This document shows, piece by piece, positions 1 through 7,357 of a DNA stretch of 20,384 nucleotides (position 1 is the stretch's first letter; every line of letters begins with the position of its first letter). Under the pieces are notes generated by a model. The model made no database searches. It saw nothing but the letters and a program-made list of their open reading frames with translations, and was not told the origin of the DNA. Made by a program: the position numbers and the translations under genes. The DNA is taken from positions 29,104 through 49,487 of the forward strand of contig DHYS01000024.1 of NCBI GenBank assembly GCA_002414185.1, read 5' to 3'. The DNA is from Patescibacteria group bacterium UBA5124. GTDB taxonomy: Bacteria; Patescibacteriota; Gracilibacteria; Absconditabacterales; Absconditicoccaceae.

Positions 1-56
1 ATTTTTTGAAAATATGTATGTAGTTTATTTTTAGAGTTTTTTTGTTTTATTGGGTT

Positions 57-350
57 TTATTTTGCGATTATTTTTATATCTGCATATTTTATTATCAAAA
101 ATACTAGGAATGCAGTGATGAGGAAATCTATCAAAAGAGAGATGATTTTTCCATAGAGGATTCCTCTAAATGAAAGATCTTCTATTTTTTTGATTCTTAG
201 TTTAGTAAGTACAGGATGGAGGATAAGTGGTGTAATAAGATCGTCTATCAATCCTTTGACAAGTTCTCCTACCTTGGTAGCGACAAGAAGTCCTATAGCG
301 ATTCAGACTACATTGTATTGTGATAAAAAGTTCATAAATTCTTTAAGCAT
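57..350 (-). CDS. mscL: Large-conductance mechanosensitive channel, MscL family (97 aa)
   Basis: MscL forms a pentameric, non-selective membrane pore that opens under membrane tension and protects against hypo-osmotic shock. The N-terminus (residues 1-30) has the family layout: a short amphipathic helix (LKEFMNF), then NVVGIAIGLLVATKVGELVK like the NVVDLAVGVIIGAAFGKIV of TM1, then the conserved polar stretch LIDDLITPLI. A second hydrophobic helix (IISLLIDFLITAFLVFLIIK) follows a short periplasmic loop. At 97 aa it is shorter than the roughly 136 aa of E. coli MscL, lacking most of the cytoplasmic C-terminal helix. Gly14 of TM1 is encoded by TGA, so a standard-code reading finds only the C-terminal 64 codons. 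The ATG at 350 is chosen because it gives the whole TM1; the ATG at 357 is out of frame. It lies 24 nt downstream of leuS and is probably cotranscribed. Confidence 0.85.
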
Positions 351-374
351 TTTTCATGATTATGAGATAAAAAA

Positions 375-3311
375 TTATATCACAATATTTAAAATTTTAC
401 CTTGGATATAGATTATTTTTTTCGGTTCAGAAGTGATCCAAGCTGTAAGTTTTTCATCTTGGTTTACGAGATTCATAATTTCTTCTTGGGTAGTGCTTGG
501 CGTAATTTCTAGTACTCCTCTTACTTTTCCATTGATTTGGACGGCGACTTTGACGGTGTCGGCGACGAGTTTAGATTCGTCGTATGTTGGTCGCTGGCCA
601 GTGGTAAAGATAGAATATTGATTTCCTAGTTTTTCTCGGAATTCTTCTGCAAGATGCGGTGCAAATGGAGCTATAAGAAGAATAAGGTCTTGGAATGTAT
701 CTTTGTCGATATGTGATGCATCGCTCAATGCATTTACGAAAATCATCAGCTGAGAAATAGCTGTATTAAACTTGAACTCATCGATATCTTCAGTGAGTTT
801 TTTGATTGTTTGGTGTTTGATTGTTTCCAATTGTTTTGGAAGTGCTTCTGGTGAAATCTTATCATGAAGCGCTATGATTTTATCTAAGAATTTTTTGATT
901 CCTTTAATACCATTGGTGCTTCGTGAAATCGCTTGATCAAAAGGTCCCATAAACATTTCATAGGTTCTGAATGCATCAGCTCCGTATTCACCGATTACAT
1001 CGTCAGGAAGAACTACATTGTTTCGTCTTTTGGACATTTTGCGTCCATCTTCTGCCATGATAAGTCCTACCTTTTGATATTTTTGGAATGGTTCTTCTTG
1101 AGTAACTACACCGATATCAAAAAGAAATTTTTGCCAAAATCTTGCATAAATCATATGTCTGGTAACATGTTCTGCGCCTCCTACATAGACATCTACTGAT
1201 TTCCAGTATTGTTCTCTTTCTGGACTTACGAGTTGTGCGTCGTTTTTGTTGTCCATATATCTTAATCGGTACCAGCTAGATCCTGCCCATCCTGGCATGG
1301 TGTTGGTTTCTCTACGAGCAGCTCATCCGCAGTGTGGACATGTCGTATTTACCCAAAAATCTACATCTGCGAGCGGTCATTCTTCGGTTCCTGTTGGTTC
1401 ATAATTATCTACATCTGGGAGAAGTATTGGTAAGTCTGATTCTGAAAGAGGAACGATTCCGCATTTGTCACAGAAGACAATAGGAAATGGTTCTCCTCGA
1501 TATCTTTGACGAGAAAATACTCGGTCTTGGATTCTATAATTACATTTTTTTCCTCAGATTTTTTTGTCTGATAACCATGCTTGCATGGCTGGAATAGCTT
1601 CTTCACTCGTGAGTCCAGAAAATTCTTCTGAGTCGATAAGACGTCAGAGTTCTGTGTATGCTTGTGGTTGAAGATATTGGTCTCTGAAGAAACCATGCCC
1701 CATAGTATTTACTTGGCTGATTTCGTTGCTAGGTGCTCGGAACATATCATGGTTTTTTACTTCTTCAGGATCTACGGGTACTTGTTCTAAGTCTTTGAGT
1801 TTAACTACAAAAATATGTTCAAATCCTTTTCTGCAGATGTCTTTGTGTGCAGCGTAATAGTAGGTTTCGATTTCTCGAGGTATCTTGGTGATAGAAGCAA
1901 TATTTGTATATCCTGTTTCTTCTTTAACTTCACGGAGTGTAGCTTCTTCTAGAGTTTCTCCTGCGTCAGCACCTCCCATGATAAAGCTTTTTCGTCCAAA
2001 CTCTTTTCGATCGAGGAGAAGAATTTTGTCTTCTGTAGGATGTTGGATAATAGCTCCTACGTTAACTCTTTCTACAAGAGGTTTATCCTTGCGGAATGCT
2101 CCATTACCTTTGTTTTCAAACAGCATTGGTTTGATGACTTGAGTAATAGGAAGATTGTATTTTTGAGCAAATTCATAATCTCTTTCATCATGTGCAGCTA
2201 CGGCCATTACGACTCCTGTCCCATAGTTTGCAAGTACGTAATCAGCGATAAAGATAGGTACTTCTTTTCCATTGAATGGATTGATTGCGTAAGCTCCACA
2301 GAATACTCCTGATTTATCTTTTTGGAGTTCTGTTCTTTCGAGTTGAGTTTTGTATTTTGCAGCTTCTTTGTATTGTTCTACTTCGTTTTTGTGATCTGGA
2401 GTAGTAATCTTGTCTACAAGTGGATGTTCTGGTGCCATAACTACAAAAGTCATACCAAAAACCGTATCTATACGAGTTGTATAGACTTCGAATGCATCTT
2501 GTGAATCTTTGATATTCATTTTAAATTGTGTTCCTTCAGATTTACCAATCCAGTTTCTTTCAAGATCTTTCATAGATTCATCCCAGTTGAGCCCATCTAA
2601 TCCATTGATTAATCTGTCAGCATATTTTGTGATTCTAAGTACCCATTGTCTCATAGGTTTTTGTTCTACTTCTGATCCGCAACGTTCACATTTTCCATCA
2701 TCAAGATCTTCGTTGGCAAGTCCTGTCATACATTTTGGACATCGATTGATAGGCTTGTAATCAACATACGCAAGACGTTGACTGTCTAGTATATCTTTGA
2801 TTTCTTGTTCTGATTTTCATTCTTTTTCTAAAGAAATTTTTAATTCTGAAATTGGTTTTGCCTTTTGGGCTTGTTCATCATAGTAATGATTATAAAATTG
2901 CAAAAAAACTCGTTGAGTTCGTTTGTAATAATCAGGATCTGCAGTACTAAAAGATCTATCTCGATCATAGGTACATCCAAACATTTCAAGTTGTTTGATG
3001 TAGGTGTTGATATTTTTTTCTGCTACGATCTGTGGTTTGGTTTTGTTTTGGATTGCATATTGTTCTGTTCCTAATCCAAACGTATCAAATCCCATTGGAT
3101 GAAGTACGTTGAAACCTTCTATCATTTTTTTACGAGCGATAGTGTCTGATGCTACAAATCATTTTGGATGTCCTACGTGTAATCCTGCTCCTGACGGATA
3201 AGGAAACATATCCATAACATAAAATTTTGGTTTATCATTTTCTTTAACTTTGTAGATTTGTGATTCTTTTCGTTTTTTTTGTCGTTTTTCTCCAATTTCT
3301 TTAAGGTTCAT
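375..3311 (-). CDS. leuS: Leucyl-tRNA synthetase with an internal Nudix domain (978 aa)
   Basis: Class I synthetase that charges tRNA-Leu with leucine. The ATP-site HIGH motif appears as HVGH (residues 45-48) and the KMSKS loop as KMSKR (758-762). Two Cys-x2-Cys zinc knuckles (CPKC...CERC and CDKC...CPHC) flank the editing part. The CP1 editing domain shows the threonine-rich TTRIDTVFGMTF (about 278) and GTGVVMAVAAHDERDYEFA with the conserved HDxRD aspartate. After LPITQVI (about 387-393) the chain leaves the family and runs about 155 residues as a Nudix domain with a perfect box, G-x5-E-x7-REVKEETGY (446-468), before returning at AYTELGRLIDSEEFSG. This insert explains a length of 978 aa against about 860 in E. 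coli. In-frame TGA codons lie at the HPKG motif, after ISLEKE, at TELG, and in the CP1/catalytic junction. The segment usually FGLPAE reads FGLGTE. Upstream is the PhnA-like gene (36 nt gap), downstream mscL. Confidence 0.96.
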
Positions 3312-3347
3312 AGGATATATTAGTAGGTAAATAGTAATGTAAGAATA

Positions 3348-3557
3348 TTATCATTTCTTTTTTATAAATTCTGTTTTTATACAAATAGTGTTTCTTCCTG
3401 ATCCGTATTCGATCAGTCCGGTATCATCTGTGAGTTTTATATTTTTACAAACAGTTCCTTTTTTGAGTGTGTCTCCTCCTTGAACTTTGAGATCTTTTGT
3501 GAGAATTATGGTGTCTCCGTTGTTGATAGGTTTTCCATTACAGTCTTTAGTTTCCAT
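3348..3557 (-). CDS. PhnA/YjdM-like small protein (69 aa)
   Basis: The 69-residue protein matches the C-terminal PhnA (YjdM) domain: a D-x-NG-x3-NGD start (KDCNGKPINNGDTI), then TKDLKVQGG-x4-KKGT, a KNIKL segment and the terminal K-T-E-F-I/V-KK signature. The N-terminal zinc ribbon of full-length E. coli YjdM (about 111 aa) is absent. Despite the historical name (alkylphosphonate uptake) the family has no established phosphonate function, and no phn gene is nearby. The last sense codon is TGA (Gly) followed immediately by TAA at 3348, so the standard code would end it one residue early. It is the first gene of the minus-strand group with leuS and mscL. The family assignment is fairly firm, the role unknown. 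Confidence 0.75.
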
Positions 3558-3681
3558 GTAGATATATTAATATAATAAAGTGCTGGATTTTATAGTTATT
3601 TCTTCTTCTTTGTAAAGAAAAAGTCATTATTATTTTGACTAGATAATTGTATATCTATTCGTATACTATCTTGTTTTATTT

Positions 3682-3687
3682 TATAAT
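3682..3687 (+). promoter_or_regulatory. Probable -10 box for the cytochrome b5-like lipoprotein gene
   Basis: A perfect TATAAT ends 10 nt before the ATG at 3698, so the transcript would have a leader of only about 4 nt or be leaderless. No good -35 hexamer lies 16-18 nt upstream; TTGACT at 3635 and TATACT at 3662 are spaced 21 nt. No Shine-Dalgarno sequence precedes the ATG. Confidence 0.4.
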
Positions 3688-3697
3688 ACTTTACCCG

Positions 3698-4051
3698 ATG
3701 AAAAAAATCTGACTATTATCTTTATTGTTTGGAATAATTTTACTTGCTGGATGTGCAAAACAAGAAACTTCTATGACTCCCGAACCTCTTACAGGAGAAG
3801 TGTCTGCTAAAATTTCTGATGGAATGGATCTTGTTAGTATTGTAAAAAATCATTCTGATGAAGCAAGTTGTTGGACCGTAATTAGTGGAAGTGTCTATGA
3901 TCTTACTTCCTTTATTGGAAAGCATCCAGGAGGAGATAAGGCTATCTTGGCAAGTTGTGGAAAAGATGCTACAGAAATGTTTGATCAAAAACATGGAATG
4001 GATCCTAAAAAATGGGAAGGATTGATGCAATTTAAAGTGATGATTAAATAA
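3698..4051 (+). CDS. Lipoprotein with cytochrome b5-like haem-binding domain (117 aa)
   Basis: An exported, lipid-anchored protein likely to bind haem b at the outer face of the membrane. Residues 1-19 are a lipoprotein signal peptide with lipobox LLAGC (acceptor Cys19); Gly5 is a TGA codon, which is why a standard-code start would be placed nine codons too late. A short linker leads to a cytochrome b5 fold at about 40-115: SCWTVISGSVYDLTSFI, then KHPGG (axial His76), ILASCGKDATEMF, and QKHG with His99 as the expected second axial ligand. The conserved W/Y-VI-x-G-x-VYDLT-x-F pattern is typical of the Cyt-b5 Pfam family. It stands alone on the plus strand between divergent and convergent minus-strand genes and ends in a shared bidirectional terminator. 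The electron partner is unknown; such small b5-like lipoproteins may instead bind other hydrophobic ligands. Confidence 0.85.
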
Positions 4052-4056
4052 TTGAA

Positions 4057-4086
4057 AAAGCCTCAGGTACATTTACCTGAGGCTTT
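4057..4086. terminator. Bidirectional rho-independent terminator
   Basis: A perfect 13-bp stem (AAAGCCTCAGGTA / TACCTGAGGCTTT) with a 4-nt loop lies between the convergent genes ending at 4051 (plus) and 4094 (minus). Flanking A- and T-rich sequence supports use on both strands. Confidence 0.85.
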
Positions 4087-4093
4087 GATTTTA

Positions 4094-4417
4094 TTATTCA
4101 ACTTTTGCCATTATTTTTTTGATTGTTTCGTATTCGTGGTCTTCAAGTTCTTCTTTTTTCTCTCGTATATGGTGAAATAAGATAAGAATTAAGAAGTCTT
4201 TTATTGCAAATTCTTCTTCTATATTAATAAATATTCGGATATGTTCTTCTTCTTGTCTGATCAGTTTTTTTTCTAAAATCCCGTTTAAGTTTGGTTTGAT
4301 GACGCCGTCTACTAATTTGCTTGTTTTTTCGTCCCATTCAAATTTATTTTTGTTGAATTTATTTAGGAGCGTTAAAAGCAATTCTTGCTCTTTTTTGTTT
4401 AAAGTTAAAATTCTCAT
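4094..4417 (-). CDS. Hypothetical protein (107 aa)
   Basis: Not recognised. The 107-residue product is rich in Lys, Glu and Ile, without signal peptide or clear membrane helix. The N-terminus (MRILTLNKKEQELLLTLLNK) suggests an amphipathic helix; the C-terminus (about 70-107) has a hydrophobic segment KDFLILILFHHI followed by a charged helix, REKKEELEDHEYETIKK. It is probably an all-alpha or alpha/beta cytoplasmic protein. It contains no TGA codon, so it reads the same in either code. It lies 111 nt downstream of another unknown small protein, from which it is separated by a terminator hairpin, and ends at a terminator shared with the opposing lipoprotein gene. Coding character is supported by length, clean boundaries and terminators on both sides. 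Confidence 0.6.
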   Translation of the reverse strand: MRILTLNKKEQELLLTLLNKFNKNKFEWDEKTSKLVDGVIKPNLNGILEKKLIRQEEEHIRIFINIEEEFAIKDFLILILFHHIREKKEELEDHEYETIKKIMAKVE

Positions 4418-4486
4418 AGTACATTGGATTTTGTTAATTTTTGTTCATGGATTTTTTTAAGGGATTACTGTTAAAAAATCAATTAA

Positions 4487-4512
4487 AAAAAGTCGGCTTA
4501 TTTACCGACTTT
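4487..4512 (-). terminator. Rho-independent terminator after the 119-aa hypothetical gene
   Basis: On the minus strand AAAGTCGG pairs with CCGACTTT around an 8-nt loop and is followed by a run of T. It lies 17 nt past the stop at 4529. Confidence 0.8.
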
Positions 4513-4528
4513 GTGTTTGATCGTGATT

Positions 4529-4888
4529 TTACAGAATTACTGTATTCTTTTTTCTGTTTTTTTCGTTGATTTGATAGATTTTTTTTTTTATTTGAATTTC
4601 TTTTTCAATAGCATCTTTATGTATTGGATTAATAGATGCTAGTAATAAAAAAGAACTTCTTTTTTCATTTTCTAAGCTACATAGTATGTTGTCATCAATA
4701 TTTTTTTCAAATCGTGAAAGAAATTTTTGAGCAGTACTGAGGCTAGAAAATATGTTGTGCATAAAATATGAATCAGATTTTTTTTTCTCCCAGTCTTCCA
4801 TAAATCTTAGAATCCATTCTAAGGGGAGATTATTTGTCATAATAAGTATTTCAGTATCGGATATTTTTATGGTTATTTTTTTATCCAT
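4529..4888 (-). CDS. Hypothetical protein (119 aa)
   Basis: Not recognised. The 119-aa product starts MDKKITIKISDTEILIMTNN, a beta-rich looking segment, then has a helix with Trp residues (LEWILRFMEDWEKK), a middle part with SSLSTAQKFLSRFEKNIDD, and a Lys-rich C-terminal helix (about 90-115). It has no signal peptide, no TM helix and no Cys/His motif, so it is probably a soluble cytoplasmic protein. No TGA codon occurs in it. It is flanked by its own terminator downstream (4487-4512) and by the purN-like gene's terminator upstream (4966-4994), so it is probably transcribed as a single gene. A TTGACT hexamer on the minus strand near 4945 could be part of its promoter, but no matching -10 is convincing. 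Confidence 0.6.
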   Translation of the reverse strand: MDKKITIKISDTEILIMTNNLPLEWILRFMEDWEKKKSDSYFMHNIFSSLSTAQKFLSRFEKNIDDNILCSLENEKRSSFLLLASINPIHKDAIEKEIQIKKKIYQINEKNRKKNTVIL

Positions 4889-4965
4889 ACATTTTATTTT
4901 TAATTTATTTTTTTAAGTTTTTTACTTATTTCTTTTGAAAAGTCAATATTTGTAGGTGAAATAAA

Positions 4966-4994
4966 AAAACTCCTCGGGAATACCGGGAGTTTTC
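4966..4994 (-). terminator. Rho-independent terminator after the PurN-like gene
   Basis: On the minus strand AAACTCCCGG pairs with CCGAGGAGTTT (one bulged base) around a short loop and is followed by a T run. It lies 15 nt beyond the stop at 5010. Confidence 0.8.
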
Positions 4995-5009
4995 ATAATA
5001 ATACATGTT

Positions 5010-5645
5010 TTAATTTAAACATAAGATTCTAAGTGCTTCCTTGTAGGCTGGTCCATCACAAAGAACTTTCATTTTTTCTTGATGCTCTTGTGGGGTTATA
5101 CCCTTTTCTACTGGTAATGGATCTGAAATGTAAATAATTTTACCACAATCTACTTCTTCTTCTACAAAATGGATTGTGGATGCTGTGTATTTTTCTCCAG
5201 CTTCAATAGCCATTTTTACTGCGTCATCTCCAGTGTATTTAGGTTTTTTGTTTGAACCGGTGATACTTAGATCTGCAGGATGCACGTTGATTATTGAATA
5301 AAATCCTAATAGTGGTGTACTGATTTTTAACATAAATCCGGAAAGGATAATCAGGTCTGGTTCAAGTGATACAATGATCTCTAGAACGCTTTCATAATAT
5401 TTTATCCTGATACCGTCCGGCATATCCTTGAGTTTGCCATCGTAACCATGCTTTTTGCAAAACTGTTTTGTGTTGCATTCAATAAAATCGATATTATTTT
5501 CTTTACAAAATTTTTCTCCTTTTGTGTTTTTTTTGTTTGAAATACCACATATGATTTGATAATTTTTCCCATAATTACTATCTTTTTCAAATAGATATTT
5601 AAGGGAACTAGCTCCTCCAGAAAACAGTACTACAAATTTTTTCAT
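5010..5645 (-). CDS. Phosphoribosylglycinamide formyltransferase-like protein (PurN family, 211 aa)
   Basis: Folate-dependent formyltransferase fold. PurN transfers a formyl group from 10-formyl-THF to GAR in purine synthesis. The N-terminus has the Rossmann-like start FVVLFSGGASSLKYLFE in place of the usual LVSGNGSNLQA. Catalytic residues are all visible: Asn120-Val-His122-Pro (INVHPADL) and Asp166 in EEEVDCGKII, matching E. coli N106, H108 and D144. Length (211 aa) agrees with PurN (about 212). Family differences include an internal Cys/Lys-rich stretch (GEKFCKENN, FCKKHGYDGK) and SNKKPKYTGDDAV in place of the usual loop. No other purine gene is in the window, and related CPR genomes mostly lack de novo purine synthesis, so it could act on another amine. 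It is a single-gene unit with its own terminator, divergent from tgt. Confidence 0.75.
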   Translation of the reverse strand: MKKFVVLFSGGASSLKYLFEKDSNYGKNYQIICGISNKKNTKGEKFCKENNIDFIECNTKQFCKKHGYDGKLKDMPDGIRIKYYESVLEIIVSLEPDLIILSGFMLKISTPLLGFYSIINVHPADLSITGSNKKPKYTGDDAVKMAIEAGEKYTASTIHFVEEEVDCGKIIYISDPLPVEKGITPQEHQEKMKVLCDGPAYKEALRILCLN

Positions 5646-5676
5646 ATTCTTTTTTTATTAATTGGTTTATATTTTT

Positions 5677-5714
5677 ATTATACTAATTACTATCTATTTT
5701 GTTATAAAAGTCAA
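5677..5714 (-). promoter_or_regulatory. Possible promoter region of the PurN-like gene
   Basis: On the minus strand there is TATAAT at 5682-5677 and TTGACT at 5714-5709. Their spacing of 26 nt is too long for one promoter; TTGACT pairs at 17 nt with AGTAAT instead. One of the two hexamers probably serves the gene starting at 5645. Confidence 0.35.
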
Positions 5715-5726
5715 TACTAAACCAGA

Positions 5727-5754
5727 TTGCATTTTGAAGTCCAAACTGTATAGA
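5727..5754 (+). promoter_or_regulatory. Probable promoter of tgt
   Basis: TTGCAT (5727-5732), a 16-nt spacer and TATAGA (5749-5754) precede the tgt ATG at 5787, giving a leader of about 26 nt. No Shine-Dalgarno sequence is visible in it. Confidence 0.4.
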
Positions 5755-5786
5755 AAAGTCAGATTTTTATTGTTTATGTATATTGT

Positions 5787-6923
5787 ATGTCGAAGTTAAA
5801 TTTTAAAATACTTAAAAAGAAAGGAAAAGCTAGAGTTGGACAAATAACGCTCAATGGTGTAACGCTGACAACGCCTGTGTTTATGCCGGTAGGAACTAAA
5901 GCTACGATAAAAGGAATTGCTTTGGATATGTTGACAGATCCTACATATATTGGTGATCTTACTCCTATAAAATTGATTCTTGCAAATACGTTTCATTTGT
6001 ATCTTCGTCCAGGTGATGAATTAGTAAAAAAAGCAGGAGGACTTCATCAATTTGAGCATCGACAAAATGGACTTATTTTGACTGATAGTGGAGGATTTCA
6101 AGTATTTAGTTTGGGACTCAATAATAAGTGATCAAATAATAAACATTCACATACGGTAAAAATGAAACTTCTAGAAGAAGGGGTGAAGTTTAGTTCTCCC
6201 TATGATGGAAGTAAGCATATGTTTACTCCAGAAAATGTGGTAGATATTCAATGTAATTTGGGTAGTGATATTATGATGGTATTGGATGTATGTAGTCCTG
6301 CTTGAGCTGATAAAAAAGTAATTAATAGACATATGCAGATGACTCATCGCTGGGCAAAAAGAGCGTTTGATCATTTAGCGACTAAGTATGATCAGGTGCG
6401 TGGTGTTCTTTTTCCTATTGTGCAATGAGGTAGTCACTTGGATCTTAGAACTGAATCTGCGCAATTTTTGAGTCAGTATGCATGGGATGGAATCGCTATC
6501 TGAGGGGTTAGTGTCGGTGAAACTAAAGAACTTATTCAACAAGTGGTAGAGCATACAGCTCCACTTTTGCCTGAAGATAAACCAAGATATTTGATGGGAG
6601 TTGGTACTCCTGAAGATATTTTGCATGCGGTAGAACAGGGAATAGATATGTTTGACTGTGTCTTACCTACGAGATTGGGTAGGCATGGAGAAGCTTTCTC
6701 TGATCAAGGAAAAATAAAGATAACGAATGCTAAATATAAGGAAGATTTTTCTCCATTGACTGATACTTGTCCTTGTTATACCTGTAAAAATTTTAGTAAG
6801 GCGTATTTGTCTCATTTGTTGAGAGAAGGTGAAATGATGTGATGAACTTTATTGAGTTTGCATAATATTGTCTATCTTCATAATTTAGTTGAAAACTGGA
6901 AAGAAAAGATGTTGAATGAGTAA
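5787..6923 (+). CDS. tgt: tRNA-guanine transglycosylase (378 aa)
   Basis: TGT exchanges guanine-34 in the wobble position of GUN-anticodon tRNAs (Asp, Asn, His, Tyr) for a queuosine precursor. Under TGA = Gly the frame is continuous for 378 aa, the normal family size. Visible motifs are PVFMPVGT, LANTFHL, and LTDSGGFQVFSL (general acid/base Asp100); VQGGSHLDLR has one Gly encoded by TGA, as does the GGVSVGE segment; then YLMGVGTPEDIL, FDCVLPTRLGRHG (nucleophile Asp290), and the zinc site Cys328-x-Cys330-x2-Cys333...His359, with exactly the spacing of the E. coli enzyme. At least seven TGA codons lie inside conserved glycine positions. The downstream unknown gene starts 64 nt later and may be cotranscribed. 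The rest of queuosine synthesis is not in the window; salvage of a precursor is likely but is inference. Confidence 0.96.
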
Positions 6924-6987
6924 AAAATTAAATTATTGAAAAAGGGTTTCTAATTTCTATAATTGACCAAAATAAAAAATATATGTA

Positions 6988-7317
6988 ATGAATGGTTATT
7001 TGATTAAAGTTTTAGTTCTTTTGAAAGACTCATTGTCTGAAGATGAGATAGAAGCCGAAAATCTATCTTTTCTTGAATCGATTGAAAATCAACCCTTAGT
7101 TTCTAATTATCGACAATTTTATCGAGAGTTTAAAAAACTCTTTGAAAAGGTTGTTGATTATGATCTAATACTTCATCTCGTTCCTGCTTCTGAGCAAGAA
7201 CATAGTATGGAACGATTGAAAAATACTACATTTATTGCTGTTTTTCTTTATGATGAAGGTGCAAAAAAGTTTTCCTTGGAAAAAGGAAATAAGGAAAGCT
7301 TTTCTTATTTTGGTTAA
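6988..7317 (+). CDS. Hypothetical protein (109 aa)
   Basis: Not recognised. A 109-aa acidic, soluble-looking protein: MNGYLIKVLVLLKDSLSEDE, then a charged helix region ending in YRQFYREFKKLFEKVVDYD, LILHLVPASEQEHSMERL, and a beta-like tail TTFIAVFLYDEGAKKFSLE. It has no signal peptide or TM helix and no TGA codon. The ATG follows an in-frame TAA at 6973 with no better start between. It is 64 nt downstream of tgt on the same strand and is followed within 5 nt by a strong terminator, so it probably forms the end of a tgt transcript. Whether it works with Tgt is unknown. Confidence 0.6.
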   Translation: MNGYLIKVLVLLKDSLSEDEIEAENLSFLESIENQPLVSNYRQFYREFKKLFEKVVDYDLILHLVPASEQEHSMERLKNTTFIAVFLYDEGAKKFSLEKGNKESFSYFG

Positions 7318-7321
7318 ATAT

Positions 7322-7357
7322 AAAGACTCCGTATTATTTACTCGGAGTCTTTTTTTT
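7322..7357. terminator. Bidirectional terminator overlapping the P-type ATPase stop codon
   Basis: AAAGACTCCG (7322-7331) pairs with CGGAGTCTTT (7343-7352) and is followed by a T run on the plus strand. On the minus strand the right arm encodes the last residues KTPS of the ATPase and the stop TAA (7336-7334) lies in the loop. Confidence 0.8.

Noticed and set aside
1409..1696. Open frame of 95 codons inside leuS, minus strand
   Set aside because: It is in another frame than leuS, whose catalytic-domain translation across this stretch is clear; the frame has no recognisable product.
375..3311. leuS, tgt, the ATPase, murC and others as frameshifted pseudogenes
   Set aside because: All interruptions are TGA codons at glycine positions of the families, in the same frame, with no TAA or TAG. 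Recoding explains all of them at once.
3740..4072. Minus-strand 110-codon frame opposite the cytochrome b5-like gene
   Set aside because: The plus-strand gene has signal peptide, lipobox and HPGG motif; the minus frame has none and runs into the terminator stem.
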